Shown here in pieces: positions 25,274 to 37,103 of a DNA stretch of 64,000 bases (position 1 is its first letter; each line of letters begins with the position of its first letter). Below the pieces are notes generated by a model, which searched no databases, had not been told where the DNA came from, and saw only the letters and a program-made list of their open reading frames with translations. This DNA is from Thermanaeromonas sp. C210 (GTDB taxonomy: Bacteria; Bacillota; DSM-521; Neomoorellales; Neomoorellaceae): assembly GCF_013167955.1 (NCBI RefSeq), contig NZ_BLWF01000003.1, forward strand, positions 434,001 through 498,000, given 5' to 3'. The position numbers were made by a program, and so were the translations under genes.

Positions 25274-26611
25274 ATGGGTCTTACTGGACTGGAGATTTAC
25301 AAGCAGCTCCCCAAGAAAAACTGCGGCGAATGCGGCACACCTACTTGTCTGGCCTTTGCCATGAACCTGGCAGCCGGCAAGGCCACCCTGGACTCCTGCC
25401 CTTACGTTACCCCCGCTGCCCGGGAGGCCCTGGAATCGGCTTCCGCCCCGCCTATTGCCAAAATAATTCTGGGCACTGGTGAAAGGGCGGTAGAGATGGG
25501 GGACGAAACCGAACTGTTCCGCCATGACAAGCGGTTCTACCATGAGCCCGTTATAGCCGTTGAGGTCAGCGACGCCCTGCCAGAAGAGGAGATCTTACAC
25601 AAAATCAGGAGCATAAATGACCTGGTCTTTGAGCGCGTAGGCCAGCGCTACCAGGTGGAGGCCATTGCCGTAGCGCACCAGGCTTCCGGGGCGGATGCCT
25701 TTGCGAGAGCCGTAAGCCTGGTTGCAGCTAACAGCCCCTTGAACCTGGTGCTGGTCGCGGAGGACCCGGCGGTCATGAAGGCGGCCTTACCGGCCGTTGC
25801 TGACCGTAAACCCCTGATCTATGCCGCCAACGCCGCCAATTACGAGGCCATGACCGGCCTCGCCAAAGAGCATGAATGTCCCCTGGCGGTCAAGGGCGGC
25901 AACCTGCAGGAGCTGGCGGACGTGGTAGATAAGATTACGGCCGTGGGGTACAAACAACTGGTGCTGGATCCCGGCGCTCGTGAGGTTTCCCGCGCCATTG
26001 CCGATTTCACCCAAATCCGGCGGCAGGCCATCAAGAAGCGCTTCCGCACCTTCGGCTATCCTCTTATGGCCTTCACCACGGCGGAAGATCCTCTCATGGA
26101 GGTGCTGGAGGCCGTAGATTACATTGCCAAGTATGCCAGCCTGGTCGTGCTCAAGACGGCCGCCAAGGCCCATCTACTGCCGTTGCTCTCTTGGAGGCAG
26201 AACCTGTACACCGATCCCCAGGTACCTATCCGGGTAGAGGAAAAGATTTACGAGATCGGCGAGGTCAACGAGAATTCTCCGGTCTACATCACCACCAACT
26301 TCTCCCTCACCTACTACTCCGTGGAAGGCGAGGTGGAGGCCAGCCGGATACCCAGCTTCATCATCCCGGTGGACACCAACGGGCTTTCTGTCTTGACCGC
26401 CTACGCCGACGGCAAGTTCGAGGCGGAAAAGATAGCCGGGGTCATGAAGAAGTTGGGCATCGAAAATAGGGTCCGACACCGGACGGTAGTAATACCGGGC
26501 ACTGTGGCGGTGCTGAAGGGGAAGCTGGAGGAACTCACCGGCTGGACGGTGCTCGTGGGACCGCGGGAGGCTTCGGGCATTCCCTCCTTTGCCCGCAGCC
26601 AGTTTGCCTAA
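25274..26611 (+). CDS. acsC: Corrinoid iron-sulfur protein, large subunit
   Basis: 445 residues. The N-terminal [4Fe-4S] motif KNCGECGTPTCLAFAMNL plus a following DSCPYV cysteine is the CFeSP large-subunit hallmark, used to reduce Co(II). A TIM-barrel middle and a C-terminal B12-binding part follow. With AcsD it carries the methyl group from AcsE to AcsB. Start ATG 25274 follows AGAAAGGGG. Confidence 0.96.
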   Translation: MGLTGLEIYKQLPKKNCGECGTPTCLAFAMNLAAGKATLDSCPYVTPAAREALESASAPPIAKIILGTGERAVEMGDETELFRHDKRFYHEPVIAVEVSDALPEEEILHKIRSINDLVFERVGQRYQVEAIAVAHQASGADAFARAVSLVAANSPLNLVLVAEDPAVMKAALPAVADRKPLIYAANAANYEAMTGLAKEHECPLAVKGGNLQELADVVDKITAVGYKQLVLDPGAREVSRAIADFTQIRRQAIKKRFRTFGYPLMAFTTAEDPLMEVLEAVDYIAKYASLVVLKTAAKAHLLPLLSWRQNLYTDPQVPIRVEEKIYEIGEVNENSPVYITTNFSLTYYSVEGEVEASRIPSFIIPVDTNGLSVLTAYADGKFEAEKIAGVMKKLGIENRVRHRTVVIPGTVAVLKGKLEELTGWTVLVGPREASGIPSFARSQFA

Positions 26612-26643
26612 AATAGCCGTTCCTTCAAGGAGGCCGAGATAGC

Positions 26644-28578
26644 TTGCAGCAATACACGGTGACCTTTTCACCGGATAATGTACGGGCTACGGTCCCGGCC
26701 GGAACCAGTATTTTGGAGGCGGCGTCCCGGGCAGGAATAGCTCTGAAGAGCACCTGCGGCGGCCAGGGTACCTGTAAGCGCTGTATAGTACAGGTAAAGG
26801 ATGGGCAGGTAACCTGTGAGCGGGACCCTCTGCCGGAAACTTTGCGGGGGGAAGGCTACACCCTGGCCTGCCAAACTAAGGTGTGGGGCCATGTCACCGT
26901 TGAAATACCCCCTGAAGCCCGCCTGGCCAAGCACCGGGTTCTCCTGCAGGACGAGGCGCCGGCTTCTGAAGCGGGGGCGGCAGAGGAGCTTTTAGGGGGG
27001 CGCCCCTTCCAGCCCCTGTGCGAAGCGGTAAACCTGCAGCTTGACCCGCCTACCCTCACCGAAAACGCCAGCGACTGGCACCGCCTGCGGGGTGCCCTGC
27101 GCCGGCATAGGCCGGAAGAATATTCTACTATCGGTCTCCCAAGCCTGCGTGAGCTGGCCGAAAGCCTGCGCCGGGCGGACTGGCAGGTGAAGGTAGTCCT
27201 GGCGCAATTAAAAGGAGCCAGTGAAGTAATCAGGGTAGCCCCGGCCGACAGCGGGGGGGTCTACGGCCTGGCCGTAGACCTTGGTACTACCACCGTGGCT
27301 GCCGCCCTGGTAGATCTTGCAGCAGGAGAGGTGCTAGGCCAGGCGGGGACCTACAACCGGCAGGCCCGCTTTGGTGATGATATCATCTCCCGCGTTATCC
27401 ATGCGACCGGCGAAGAGGGGGGACTAGAGGAGCTCCGGGAGGCGGCCCTGGCCAGCATCAACGAAGTGGCGGCCGAGCTTGTAGAGAAGTGCGGGATTGC
27501 GCCGGAGGAGGTGGTGGTGGCGACCCTGGCGGGCAACACCACCATGAGCCATCTCTTTCTGGGCCTTACCCCTAAATACATCCGACTGCAGCCTTATATC
27601 CCCACTACGGCGGAATATCCCATTGTGCGGGCCTGGGAAGCGGGGTTAAATATTCACCCCGCGGCTCCGGTCCTGGTATTCCCGTCGGTGGCCAGTTATG
27701 TGGGGGGCGACATCGTTTCCGGAACCCTCTTTACGCGTCTTAGCGAAAGCGACGAGCTGGTGCTTTTCGTGGATATCGGCACCAATGGGGAAATGGTGCT
27801 GGGTAATAGAGAATGGCTGATGGCCTGTGCCTGCTCTGCCGGGCCTGCCTTTGAGGGCGGCGGCATCACTTGCGGCATGAGGGCCATGCAGGGCGCCATC
27901 GAAAGGGTAGAGGTCGACCCGGCCACATCAGAAGTAAGGGTAAAGGTTATCGGCAACACCAAACCCGTGGGCATCTGCGGCTCGGGGTTGATCGATGCCC
28001 TGGCCAAGCTGCGCCGGGCAGGAATCCTCGACCGCATGGGGAATTTTGTCCCCGAAAGGGCCGGCAGGCGGCTGCGGCGGGGAGAAGACGGATATGAATT
28101 CGTCCTTGCCTGGAAGGAGGAAAGCGGAACCGGGAAAGACATCACCCTGACGGAGGGGGATGTCAAGAATCTTATCCGCTCCAAGGGGGCGGTCTTTGCC
28201 GGCATTCAGAGCCTTTTAAAGACCCTGGAGTTGCAACTGGAAGCCATAGACAAGATCATTATCGCCGGGGGTTTTGGTAATTATCTCAACATCCCCAACG
28301 CCATCGAGATCGGCCTCTTACCCGACCTGCCGCCCGAAAAATACCAGTTTGCCGGCAACACCTCCCTCAAAGGGGCCATCCAGGTGCTCCTTTGCCGGCA
28401 GGCGTGGGAAGAGGCTCTGGAGATCGGCCGCAAAATGAGCTATCTGGAGCTTTCAGCCGGCAACCTCTTTATGGAAGAATTCGTATCAGCCCTGTTCCTG
28501 CCCCACACCAATCTGGAGCTGTTCCCCTCCCTTGCAGGGGAAAGGGAAGGGGGGAGTAATCATTGGCCCGGAGCATAG
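26644..28578 (+). CDS. Reductive activator of corrinoid protein (RACo-like, ASKHA ATPase)
   Basis: 644 residues. N-terminal [2Fe-2S] ferredoxin domain (KSTCGGQGTCKRC, then LACQ near residue 78), a linker, and a C-terminal ASKHA ATPase (DLGTTTVAAALVDL, later GGGITCGMRAMQGAIE and IIAGGFGNYLN). It reactivates the corrinoid protein by ATP-driven reduction of Co(II) after accidental oxidation. This corresponds to the old orf7 between acsC and the second cooC in Moorella. Start TTG 26644; the 3' end overlaps the next gene by 16 bases. Confidence 0.92.
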   Translation: MQQYTVTFSPDNVRATVPAGTSILEAASRAGIALKSTCGGQGTCKRCIVQVKDGQVTCERDPLPETLRGEGYTLACQTKVWGHVTVEIPPEARLAKHRVLLQDEAPASEAGAAEELLGGRPFQPLCEAVNLQLDPPTLTENASDWHRLRGALRRHRPEEYSTIGLPSLRELAESLRRADWQVKVVLAQLKGASEVIRVAPADSGGVYGLAVDLGTTTVAAALVDLAAGEVLGQAGTYNRQARFGDDIISRVIHATGEEGGLEELREAALASINEVAAELVEKCGIAPEEVVVATLAGNTTMSHLFLGLTPKYIRLQPYIPTTAEYPIVRAWEAGLNIHPAAPVLVFPSVASYVGGDIVSGTLFTRLSESDELVLFVDIGTNGEMVLGNREWLMACACSAGPAFEGGGITCGMRAMQGAIERVEVDPATSEVRVKVIGNTKPVGICGSGLIDALAKLRRAGILDRMGNFVPERAGRRLRRGEDGYEFVLAWKEESGTGKDITLTEGDVKNLIRSKGAVFAGIQSLLKTLELQLEAIDKIIIAGGFGNYLNIPNAIEIGLLPDLPPEKYQFAGNTSLKGAIQVLLCRQAWEEALEIGRKMSYLELSAGNLFMEEFVSALFLPHTNLELFPSLAGEREGGSNHWPGA

Positions 28579-29312
28579 CCGTAGCCGGCAAAGGGGGTAC
28601 CGGCAAGACCACCTTTGCAGCTCTGACCATCCGCTACCTGGTGGAGCACAACAAAGGAAATATTTTGGCCGTTGATGCCGACCCCAACGCCAATCTCAAC
28701 GAAGCCCTGGGCCTGGAGGTAAACACCTACATTGCCGATATCCTGGAGGACACCAAGAATCCAAAGGCCGTACCGCCGGGAATGAGCAAAGACATGTTCG
28801 TGGAATACAAGCTGGCCCAGGCCCTGGTCGAAGCGGAAAAACTGGATCTATTGGTCATGGGCCGCCCCGAGGGACCCGGGTGCTACTGCTATCCCAATGA
28901 CTTACTGCGCAAACACCTGGAGACCCTGGCCCACAACTACGGGTATATGATCATCGACAGCGAGGCCGGCCTGGAGCACATCAGCCGCCGGATTATCCAA
29001 AACGTGGATGACCTCTTTATTATGAGCGATGCCTCCGTCCGCGGCCTTCGCTCGGCATCCCGCATACGCCAACTGGTCGAAGAGATGGCCTTGCCCATTA
29101 AAAGGCTTTTCCTGGTGGTAACTAAAACGGCCAACGGTTTGGGTTCCTTACAGAGAGAGGTGGAGCGCACGGGATTGACCCTGGCGGGAACCCTGCCCTA
29201 CGATCCCCTGGTGGTGGAATACGACGCCATGGGTACGCCCCTTTTCCGGCTCCCTCCCGACGCGGCGGCGGTGCGGAAGGCTTGGGAAATCCTCGACAAG
29301 GTAGGTCTGTAG
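28563..29312 (+). CDS. acsF: CooC/AcsF-type maturation ATPase for acetyl-CoA synthase
   Basis: 249 residues, MinD-like: AGKGGTGKTTFAAL, DADPNANLNEALG, and the metal-binding Cys-x-Cys in GPGCYCYPND. The C-terminal half keeps the SEAGLEHISR switch II. In acetogens this second copy is linked to nickel loading of ACS rather than CODH; the assignment follows from position between RACo and acsD. Start TTG 28563 lies inside the end of the RACo gene. A short tandem repeat follows it (29319-29345). Confidence 0.87.
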   Translation: MARSIAVAGKGGTGKTTFAALTIRYLVEHNKGNILAVDADPNANLNEALGLEVNTYIADILEDTKNPKAVPPGMSKDMFVEYKLAQALVEAEKLDLLVMGRPEGPGCYCYPNDLLRKHLETLAHNYGYMIIDSEAGLEHISRRIIQNVDDLFIMSDASVRGLRSASRIRQLVEEMALPIKRLFLVVTKTANGLGSLQREVERTGLTLAGTLPYDPLVVEYDAMGTPLFRLPPDAAAVRKAWEILDKVGL

Positions 29313-29365
29313 TTTTGGCCGTGGTGAATCTGACCGTGGTGAATCCAGGAAAGGAGTGACCTTTC

Positions 29366-31139
<1,774 letters not shown>

Positions 31140-31179
31140 GGCTGCGGACGCCGGACGCTAGGGGAAAGGGGGAAGCAGC

Positions 31180-31725
31180 TTGGGAGAAATCAGGGACCCG
31201 CAACCGCTCCGGTGGGTAGGAGAGTACTCCGGCCAGCCGGTCGAACGATGCTTCCAATGTCATAAATGCAGCGGTGGGTGCCCGGTAGCAGGGACCATGG
31301 ATATCCTGCCCCACCAGATTATACGCTGCCTTCACCTGGGGCTGGAGGAAGAACTCCTCGGCAGTAGGGCCATCTGGCTCTGTACTTCCTGCCGTACATG
31401 TAAAGCCAGATGCCCCAACGGGATTGATATAGCTGCCGTAAACGACGCCCTCAGGGCGAGAGTCTTAGCCCGGGGCCTGCGGCCGGCCCTCCCGGCTGTG
31501 GCCGATTTTCATCGTCAATTCCTTGCTTCGGTAGAAAAGAACGGGCGCGTCCATGAACTCGGCATGATGGTGGCCTACAAATTAAAAATCCGGAATTACC
31601 TCCAGGACGTTCCCTTGGGGATAAAGATGCTGGCCCGCGGCAAGTTTAGACTGCTGCCCGAGCGCATCCGCGGCCAAAAGGAAATCCGCACTCTCTTTAC
31701 AAAAGCCCGAGGTGAACAGCGATGA
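31180..31725 (+). CDS. hdrC: HdrC-like heterodisulfide reductase subunit
   Basis: 181 residues with two [4Fe-4S] motifs: CFQCHKCSGGCPV and CTSCRTCKARCPN. HdrC carries electrons between HdrA and HdrB in the soluble flavin-based bifurcating Hdr modules. Here it starts the hdrCBA-mvhD-metVF set, which in Moorella co-purifies as one complex with methylene-THF reductase. Start TTG 31180; the stop overlaps the hdrB start by 4 bases. Confidence 0.9.
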   Translation: MGEIRDPQPLRWVGEYSGQPVERCFQCHKCSGGCPVAGTMDILPHQIIRCLHLGLEEELLGSRAIWLCTSCRTCKARCPNGIDIAAVNDALRARVLARGLRPALPAVADFHRQFLASVEKNGRVHELGMMVAYKLKIRNYLQDVPLGIKMLARGKFRLLPERIRGQKEIRTLFTKARGEQR

Positions 31726-32597
31726 AGGTCAGTTATTATCCCGGCTGCTCCCTCCAATCCACCGCATCGGAGTACGGGGCGTCCACCGAGGCCGTTCTTG
31801 AGGCCCTGGGTATTACCGTCAAAGAGCTCCCCGACTGGAACTGCTGCGGAGCCACTTCCGGCCACGCAGTATACCCCGATCTTCACCAAGCCCTTTCCTT
31901 CCGCAATTTGGTGATAGCCGAAGGCGAGGGCCTTGACCTCGTGGTGCCCTGCGCCGCCTGCTACAACGCCCTCCGCTCCACCCAGGAAGCGCTGGCCGGT
32001 GGGGGCCCGGAAGCCCGGAGGCTGAAAGAGGAGATGGAGGACCTCCTAGGCCGCCAGTACCAGGGCAAGGTGCGGGTGCTTCATATCCTTGAGTTTTTGG
32101 CCCGAGAAGAAGTGGGGGAACTTATATCCGCACGCATGCGCATACCCCTTTCCGGATTGAAACTAGCAGCTTATTACGGTTGCCTCCTTACCCGGCCGCC
32201 CAGGACGGTGAGCTTCGAAACCAATCCCGAACAGCCGCGCCTCATGGACACCCTGTTGGCCCGGCTGGGGAGCCAACCGGTTTCGTGGAGTCACAAGACG
32301 GAATGTTGCGGCGCCAGCCTTTCCATACCCGCACCGGAGATCGTTTACAACCTGGTGGGGAAAATCATCCAGGCGGCCCGCAGGGCCGGGGCCGACGCCA
32401 TCGTGACGGCCTGCCCCCTATGCCAGACCAACCTGGACGGCCGCCAGCCGGAGGGGGAGAAGATCCCGGTATTTTTCCTCACCGAATTAGTGGGAGTGGC
32501 CCTGGGGTTGACCCCCCATGCCTGGCTGCGCAAACACCTCGTCGACGCCCGTCCTCTGCTCAAGGCCCGTAATCTCTTAACTGCGGCCCAGGCCTAA
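31722..32597 (+). CDS. hdrB: HdrB-like heterodisulfide reductase subunit
   Basis: 291 residues with two CCG domains. The first shows YYPGCSLQSTASEYG and NCCGATSGH, the second AYYGCLLTRPP and ECCGASLSI, each giving the Cys-Cys-Gly pattern that binds the noncubane [4Fe-4S] clusters of HdrB. In methanogens that site reduces CoM-S-S-CoB; acetogens have no such substrate, so the partner here must differ, perhaps electron transfer to MetFV. It is translationally coupled to hdrC. Confidence 0.9.
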   Translation: MKVSYYPGCSLQSTASEYGASTEAVLEALGITVKELPDWNCCGATSGHAVYPDLHQALSFRNLVIAEGEGLDLVVPCAACYNALRSTQEALAGGGPEARRLKEEMEDLLGRQYQGKVRVLHILEFLAREEVGELISARMRIPLSGLKLAAYYGCLLTRPPRTVSFETNPEQPRLMDTLLARLGSQPVSWSHKTECCGASLSIPAPEIVYNLVGKIIQAARRAGADAIVTACPLCQTNLDGRQPEGEKIPVFFLTELVGVALGLTPHAWLRKHLVDARPLLKARNLLTAAQA

Positions 32598-32619
32598 GAA
32601 GGAAGGTGGTGAGGTTACC

Positions 32620-35600
32620 TTGCCGAATAACGGGCTGAAGAAGGAAAAAGAAAACCCGGAAGTGGTGGGTTCAGTTTTGGTGGCCGGCGGCGGTATTGCC
32701 GGTATGCAGGCCGCCCTGGACCTGGCCAATGCCGGTTATCTCGTTCACCTGGTAACCGAATCGCCCTCCATTGGGGGGAAAATGACCCAGCTGGACAAGA
32801 CTTTTCCCACCAACGAATGCGCCATGTGCCTGCTGGGTCCCCGCATGACCGACACATTAAATCACCCCAATATTCGCCTCTACACCTGTTCTTCCCTGGA
32901 GGGCGTCGAGGGCAGTCGCGGCAACTTTAAAGTTCGCATCCGCCAGCGCCCGCGGTATGTTAACATCGAAGAATGCACGGCCTGCGGCGACTGCGAACAG
33001 GTATGCCCTGTACAGCTGCCCAACGAGTTCAACGAGGGCCTGGGGGAACGCAAGGCCATATACAAGCTCTTCCCCCAGGCCGTACCCAACAAGTATTTGA
33101 TAGAGAAGCGGGGCATACCTCCCTGCCGCAGCACCTGCCCGGCAGGCACCAACGCCCAGGGGTATGTGGCCCTCATTTCCCAGGGCAAATTCGCCGAAGC
33201 CCTGGAGGTCGTCCGGCGGCGCATGCCCTTTGCCGGGATCTGCGGCCGCATCTGCCATCACCCGTGTGAGGTCGAATGCAACCGTGGCCAGTATGACGAT
33301 CCCGTGGCCATCGCCCTTCTGAAACGTGCGGCCTACGACTTCGGCTGGGAAGAGGCCGCCGCAAAGGAAAGAGAAACCTACCGTCCCCGGGCCGTGCGGT
33401 CGGAAAAGGTGGCCGTAGTGGGGGCCGGTCCGGCAGGCCTTACGGCGGCCCAGGACCTGGCCTTGGAGGGATACCAGGTCACGTTATACGACGCGTTGGC
33501 CGATCCGGGCGGCATGATGAGGAGCGCCATCCCGCACTACCGCCTGCCCCGGGAAGTGGTTGACCGGGAGACCAGGCGCATCCTGGACCTTGGAATCGAA
33601 TTTATCCCCAACACCCGGGTGGGGAAGGACCTTCCCTTTGAAGAGCTCCTCAGCCGCTACGACGCCGTAATCCTTGCCGTAGGGCTGCAGCAGAGCCGGC
33701 CCCTAGAGGTACCGGGTGCTGACCTGGACGGCGTCCTGCCCGGCTTGGACTTCCTCCGTCAAGTAGCCCTGGGCCACGAGGTCAAAGTAGGCCGGCGGGT
33801 AGTGGTTATCGGCGGCGGCAATGTGGCCATGGACGTGGCCCGTACGGCCCGGCGCCTGGGAGCGGATGAAGTCCACGTGGCCTGCCTAGAATCCCGCGAG
33901 GAAATGCCGGCCCACCCCTGGGAAATCGAAGACGCCCTGGAAGAAGGCATTTTGCTGCACACCTCCCGGGGGCCCAAGGGCTTCCGGGGAGAGGACGGCC
34001 GGGTGAGCGGCGTAGAGCTCATGGAGTGCACCCGGGTCTTTGACGAAGAAGGACGCTTTAACCCCCAGTACAACCCGGCGGCAACCGAAGTCCTGCCGGC
34101 CGATACGGTCATCGTAGCCATAGGCCAGGCGGCCGACCTCTCCTTCCTGGGAGAGGACAGCGGGGTCCGGGTGGACCGCGGCCTTATTGCGGTCGACCCC
34201 CTAACCCTCGCCACCTCCCGGCCGGGCGTCTTTGCCTGCGGGGATGCAGTGAGGGGAGCCGGTTCCGTGGTGGAAGCGGTGGCCTCGGGGCATGAGGCCG
34301 CCGAAAGCGTTAGACGCTACCTCAACAGTGAAGACTTGGCCCGGGGGCGGAGCCAGGCCAAGGCGGAGAAACTGGGCCCACCGGAAAAAATCGTCCCCTT
34401 CCCGGGCCGGAGAGTCCCTCAGGATATGGCTTCCCCGTCTGAAAGGATTAAGGACTTCCGGGAAGTGGGCCGGGGATACACCAGGGAAGAGGCCATGGCC
34501 GAGGCCAAACGCTGCTTAAACTGCGGTATCTGTTCCGAGTGCCTGCAGTGCGAGGCGGTATGTAAGAAAAAGGCGGTCGAACACTGGCAACAAGAGGAGT
34601 GGCAGGAACTGCAGGTAGGCAGCATAATCCTGGCCCCGGGATATGAGCTCTTCGATGCCGAACTGGCCGGGGAGTATGGCTACGGCTATTATCCTAATGT
34701 TATCACCAGTATGGAATTTGAGCGGCTTTTGAGCTCCACCGGCCCCACCCAGGGCCATGTGGTGCGGCCTTCGGACGGCGAGGCCCCGCGGAAGGTGGCC
34801 TTTATCCAGTGCGTCGGCTCCCGGAACTGTGAGGGCGAGGGCAGTCCCTACTGCTCGGCGGTCTGCTGCATGTACTCCACCAAAGAAGCCATTATTGCCC
34901 GGGAACATGATGCCAACATCGAGCCCACCATCTTCTACCTGGACATGCGGTCCTACGGGAAGAACTTCGATAAGTACGTGGAAGGAGCCAAAAAGGCCGG
35001 GGTTCGCTACGTGCGGGCCATGGTTTCGCGGGTGGAAGAGGACCCCGTCACCCATAATCTATTTATCCAGTATGTGGACGGCAATAAACTGGTGCGGGAG
35101 GAATTCCATCTAGTGGTTCTGGCGGTGGGCGTCCGGCCCCCGCAAGAAGCGGCCAGGCTGGCGCGGGTATGCGGCATCGAGCTTAACCGTTACGGTTTTG
35201 CCTTCACCCCGGAATGGAATCCCGTAGCCACCAGCCGTGACGGAATTTACGTAGCCGGCATGTTCCAGGGGCCTCGGGATATTCCCGAAACGGTGATAAA
35301 TGCCAGCGCGGCGGCGGCCTGCGCCGGCGCCTATCTGGCCCCGGCCCGCAACACCCTTGTTAAGCCGAAGGAATACCCGCCGGAACGTGATGTGGGCCGG
35401 GAGGAGCCGCGGGTAGGGGTCTTCATCTGCCACTGCGGCATTAACATTGCCGGCGTGGTGGATGTCAGGGACGTGGTGGAGTTTGCCCGCCGCCTCCCCG
35501 GGGTGGTCCACGTGGAGGACAACCTCTACACCTGCTCCCAGGACACCCTGAAGAAGATGCAAGAGGTTATCCAGGAACACCGCCTGAACCGCGTAGTGGT

Positions 35601-37101
35601 GGCCTCCTGCACCATTCGCACCCACCAACCCCTCTTCCGCGAAACCTTAAGGGAGGCGGGACTTAATCCCTTCTACTTCGAGATGGCCAACATCCGCGAC
35701 CAGTGCTCCTGGGTTCACCGCGGCGAACCGGCCAATGCAACCGAGAAAGCCAAGGATCTCGTCCGCATGGCGGTGGCTAAGGTCAAGACCCATGAGGCCC
35801 TCCACCTCAATCCCGTGCCGGTGGTGCCCCGGGCCCTGGTCATCGGCGGCGGCGTGGCCGGGCTGACGGCCGCCCTCGATATAGCCGAGCAGGGTTACGA
35901 AGCCTACCTGGTGGAACGGGAGCCGGAGCTGGGAGGTTTTGCCCGGAACTTGCGGTTCAGCCTAGAGGGGAGCGACGTCCAGGCCTACCTTCGGGACCTC
36001 ATACAAAAGGTCCGGTCCCACCTGCGCATACAGGTCTTCACCGGTGCGCGGCTGGAAGATTTCGGCGGTCACCAGGGCCACTTCATCACCACCATTTCCT
36101 TGGCCCAGCCCGGCAAAGGCCCCCTCCGTACTACCGTAAAACTGGAGCACGGCGTGGTCATCGTGGCCACCGGCGTCCGAGAGATCGCCACCGACGAATA
36201 TCTCCGGGGCCAGGACGAACGCGTGCTTACCAATACTGAACTGGAGCAGGCCCTCGCCTCCGGCAGCTGGAACCCTCGGGCCAACAAAGAAGTAGTCTTC
36301 ATCCAGTGTGTGGGTTCCCGGGAGCCCGGGCGCCTCTACTGCAGCCGGACCTGCTGTGCCCAGTCCCTGAAAAATGCCCTGCGCATCAAGGAGCTCAACC
36401 CCGAGGCCAAGGTTTATATCCTCTACCGGGATATCCGCACTTACGGTTTTATGGAGGATTACTACCGCCTGGCCCGGGAGAAGGGGATTCTCTTCATCCC
36501 CTTTGAACCGGAGCGGAAACCCGTGGTGCGCCGGAGGGATATAGGCCTGCTGGAAGTTGAGGTAACCGACCCCTCTTCGGGGAAAACCGTCCTGCTGTGG
36601 CCGGATCAGTTGGTACTGGCTACGGGGGCAGCGGCGCCGGAGGGCATCGAAGAGCTGGCTACCCTCCTCAAGGTGCCCCTTAACGAGGATAATTTCCTAG
36701 TGGAAACCCATGCTAAACTGTCGCCCATCGACTTCCCCTCGGCGGGCATATTCCTGTGCGGTGCCGCCCATTCTCCCAAATTCCTGGCCGAGGCCGTAGC
36801 CCAGGCCAAAGGCGCTGTAGCCCGGGCCTGCACCATACTATCCAAAGAGAACCTGATGGTCGGCGGAGTAGTGGCCGTAGTAGAGGAGGGCAAATGCGCC
36901 GCCTGCCTTACCTGCGTCCGGGTATGCCCCTACGGAGTACCCCGGATAAACGAGCGCAACGTGGCCGAGATCAGCGCCGTCCAGTGCCAGGGGTGCGGGA
37001 CCTGCGCCGCCGAATGCCCGGCCAAGGCCATCCAGCTTCAGCACTATAAGGACCACCAGCTCCTGGCCAAGGTAGCAGGCCTCTTTGAGGAGGTGTCCTA
37101 G
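32620..37101 (+). CDS. hdrA: Giant HdrA: two HdrA modules with an inserted GltD-like NAD(P)H domain
   Basis: 1493 residues, about twice a methanogen HdrA. Order: N-terminal HdrA flavin fold (GGGIAGMQA at about 23-31) with ferredoxin motif CTACGDCEQVCP (about 119-130); a Fer4_20 plus GltD-like unit (about 165-600; CRSTCPAGTNAQ, VAVVGAGPAGLTAAQ, GGGNVAMDVARTARRLGA); cysteine cluster CLNCGICSECLQCEAVC (about 635-655) and the rest of the first HdrA with CVGSRNCEGEG; a second HdrA (CHCGINIAGVVDV, GGGVAGLTAALDIAEQGY, CVGSREPG); and two C-terminal [4Fe-4S] motifs. At least three flavin folds imply a bifurcation hub taking electrons from NAD(P)H. Start TTG 32620. No frameshift seen. Confidence 0.93.
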   Translation: MPNNGLKKEKENPEVVGSVLVAGGGIAGMQAALDLANAGYLVHLVTESPSIGGKMTQLDKTFPTNECAMCLLGPRMTDTLNHPNIRLYTCSSLEGVEGSRGNFKVRIRQRPRYVNIEECTACGDCEQVCPVQLPNEFNEGLGERKAIYKLFPQAVPNKYLIEKRGIPPCRSTCPAGTNAQGYVALISQGKFAEALEVVRRRMPFAGICGRICHHPCEVECNRGQYDDPVAIALLKRAAYDFGWEEAAAKERETYRPRAVRSEKVAVVGAGPAGLTAAQDLALEGYQVTLYDALADPGGMMRSAIPHYRLPREVVDRETRRILDLGIEFIPNTRVGKDLPFEELLSRYDAVILAVGLQQSRPLEVPGADLDGVLPGLDFLRQVALGHEVKVGRRVVVIGGGNVAMDVARTARRLGADEVHVACLESREEMPAHPWEIEDALEEGILLHTSRGPKGFRGEDGRVSGVELMECTRVFDEEGRFNPQYNPAATEVLPADTVIVAIGQAADLSFLGEDSGVRVDRGLIAVDPLTLATSRPGVFACGDAVRGAGSVVEAVASGHEAAESVRRYLNSEDLARGRSQAKAEKLGPPEKIVPFPGRRVPQDMASPSERIKDFREVGRGYTREEAMAEAKRCLNCGICSECLQCEAVCKKKAVEHWQQEEWQELQVGSIILAPGYELFDAELAGEYGYGYYPNVITSMEFERLLSSTGPTQGHVVRPSDGEAPRKVAFIQCVGSRNCEGEGSPYCSAVCCMYSTKEAIIAREHDANIEPTIFYLDMRSYGKNFDKYVEGAKKAGVRYVRAMVSRVEEDPVTHNLFIQYVDGNKLVREEFHLVVLAVGVRPPQEAARLARVCGIELNRYGFAFTPEWNPVATSRDGIYVAGMFQGPRDIPETVINASAAAACAGAYLAPARNTLVKPKEYPPERDVGREEPRVGVFICHCGINIAGVVDVRDVVEFARRLPGVVHVEDNLYTCSQDTLKKMQEVIQEHRLNRVVVASCTIRTHQPLFRETLREAGLNPFYFEMANIRDQCSWVHRGEPANATEKAKDLVRMAVAKVKTHEALHLNPVPVVPRALVIGGGVAGLTAALDIAEQGYEAYLVEREPELGGFARNLRFSLEGSDVQAYLRDLIQKVRSHLRIQVFTGARLEDFGGHQGHFITTISLAQPGKGPLRTTVKLEHGVVIVATGVREIATDEYLRGQDERVLTNTELEQALASGSWNPRANKEVVFIQCVGSREPGRLYCSRTCCAQSLKNALRIKELNPEAKVYILYRDIRTYGFMEDYYRLAREKGILFIPFEPERKPVVRRRDIGLLEVEVTDPSSGKTVLLWPDQLVLATGAAAPEGIEELATLLKVPLNEDNFLVETHAKLSPIDFPSAGIFLCGAAHSPKFLAEAVAQAKGAVARACTILSKENLMVGGVVAVVEEGKCAACLTCVRVCPYGVPRINERNVAEISAVQCQGCGTCAAECPAKAIQLQHYKDHQLLAKVAGLFEEVS

Positions 37102-37103
37102 CT

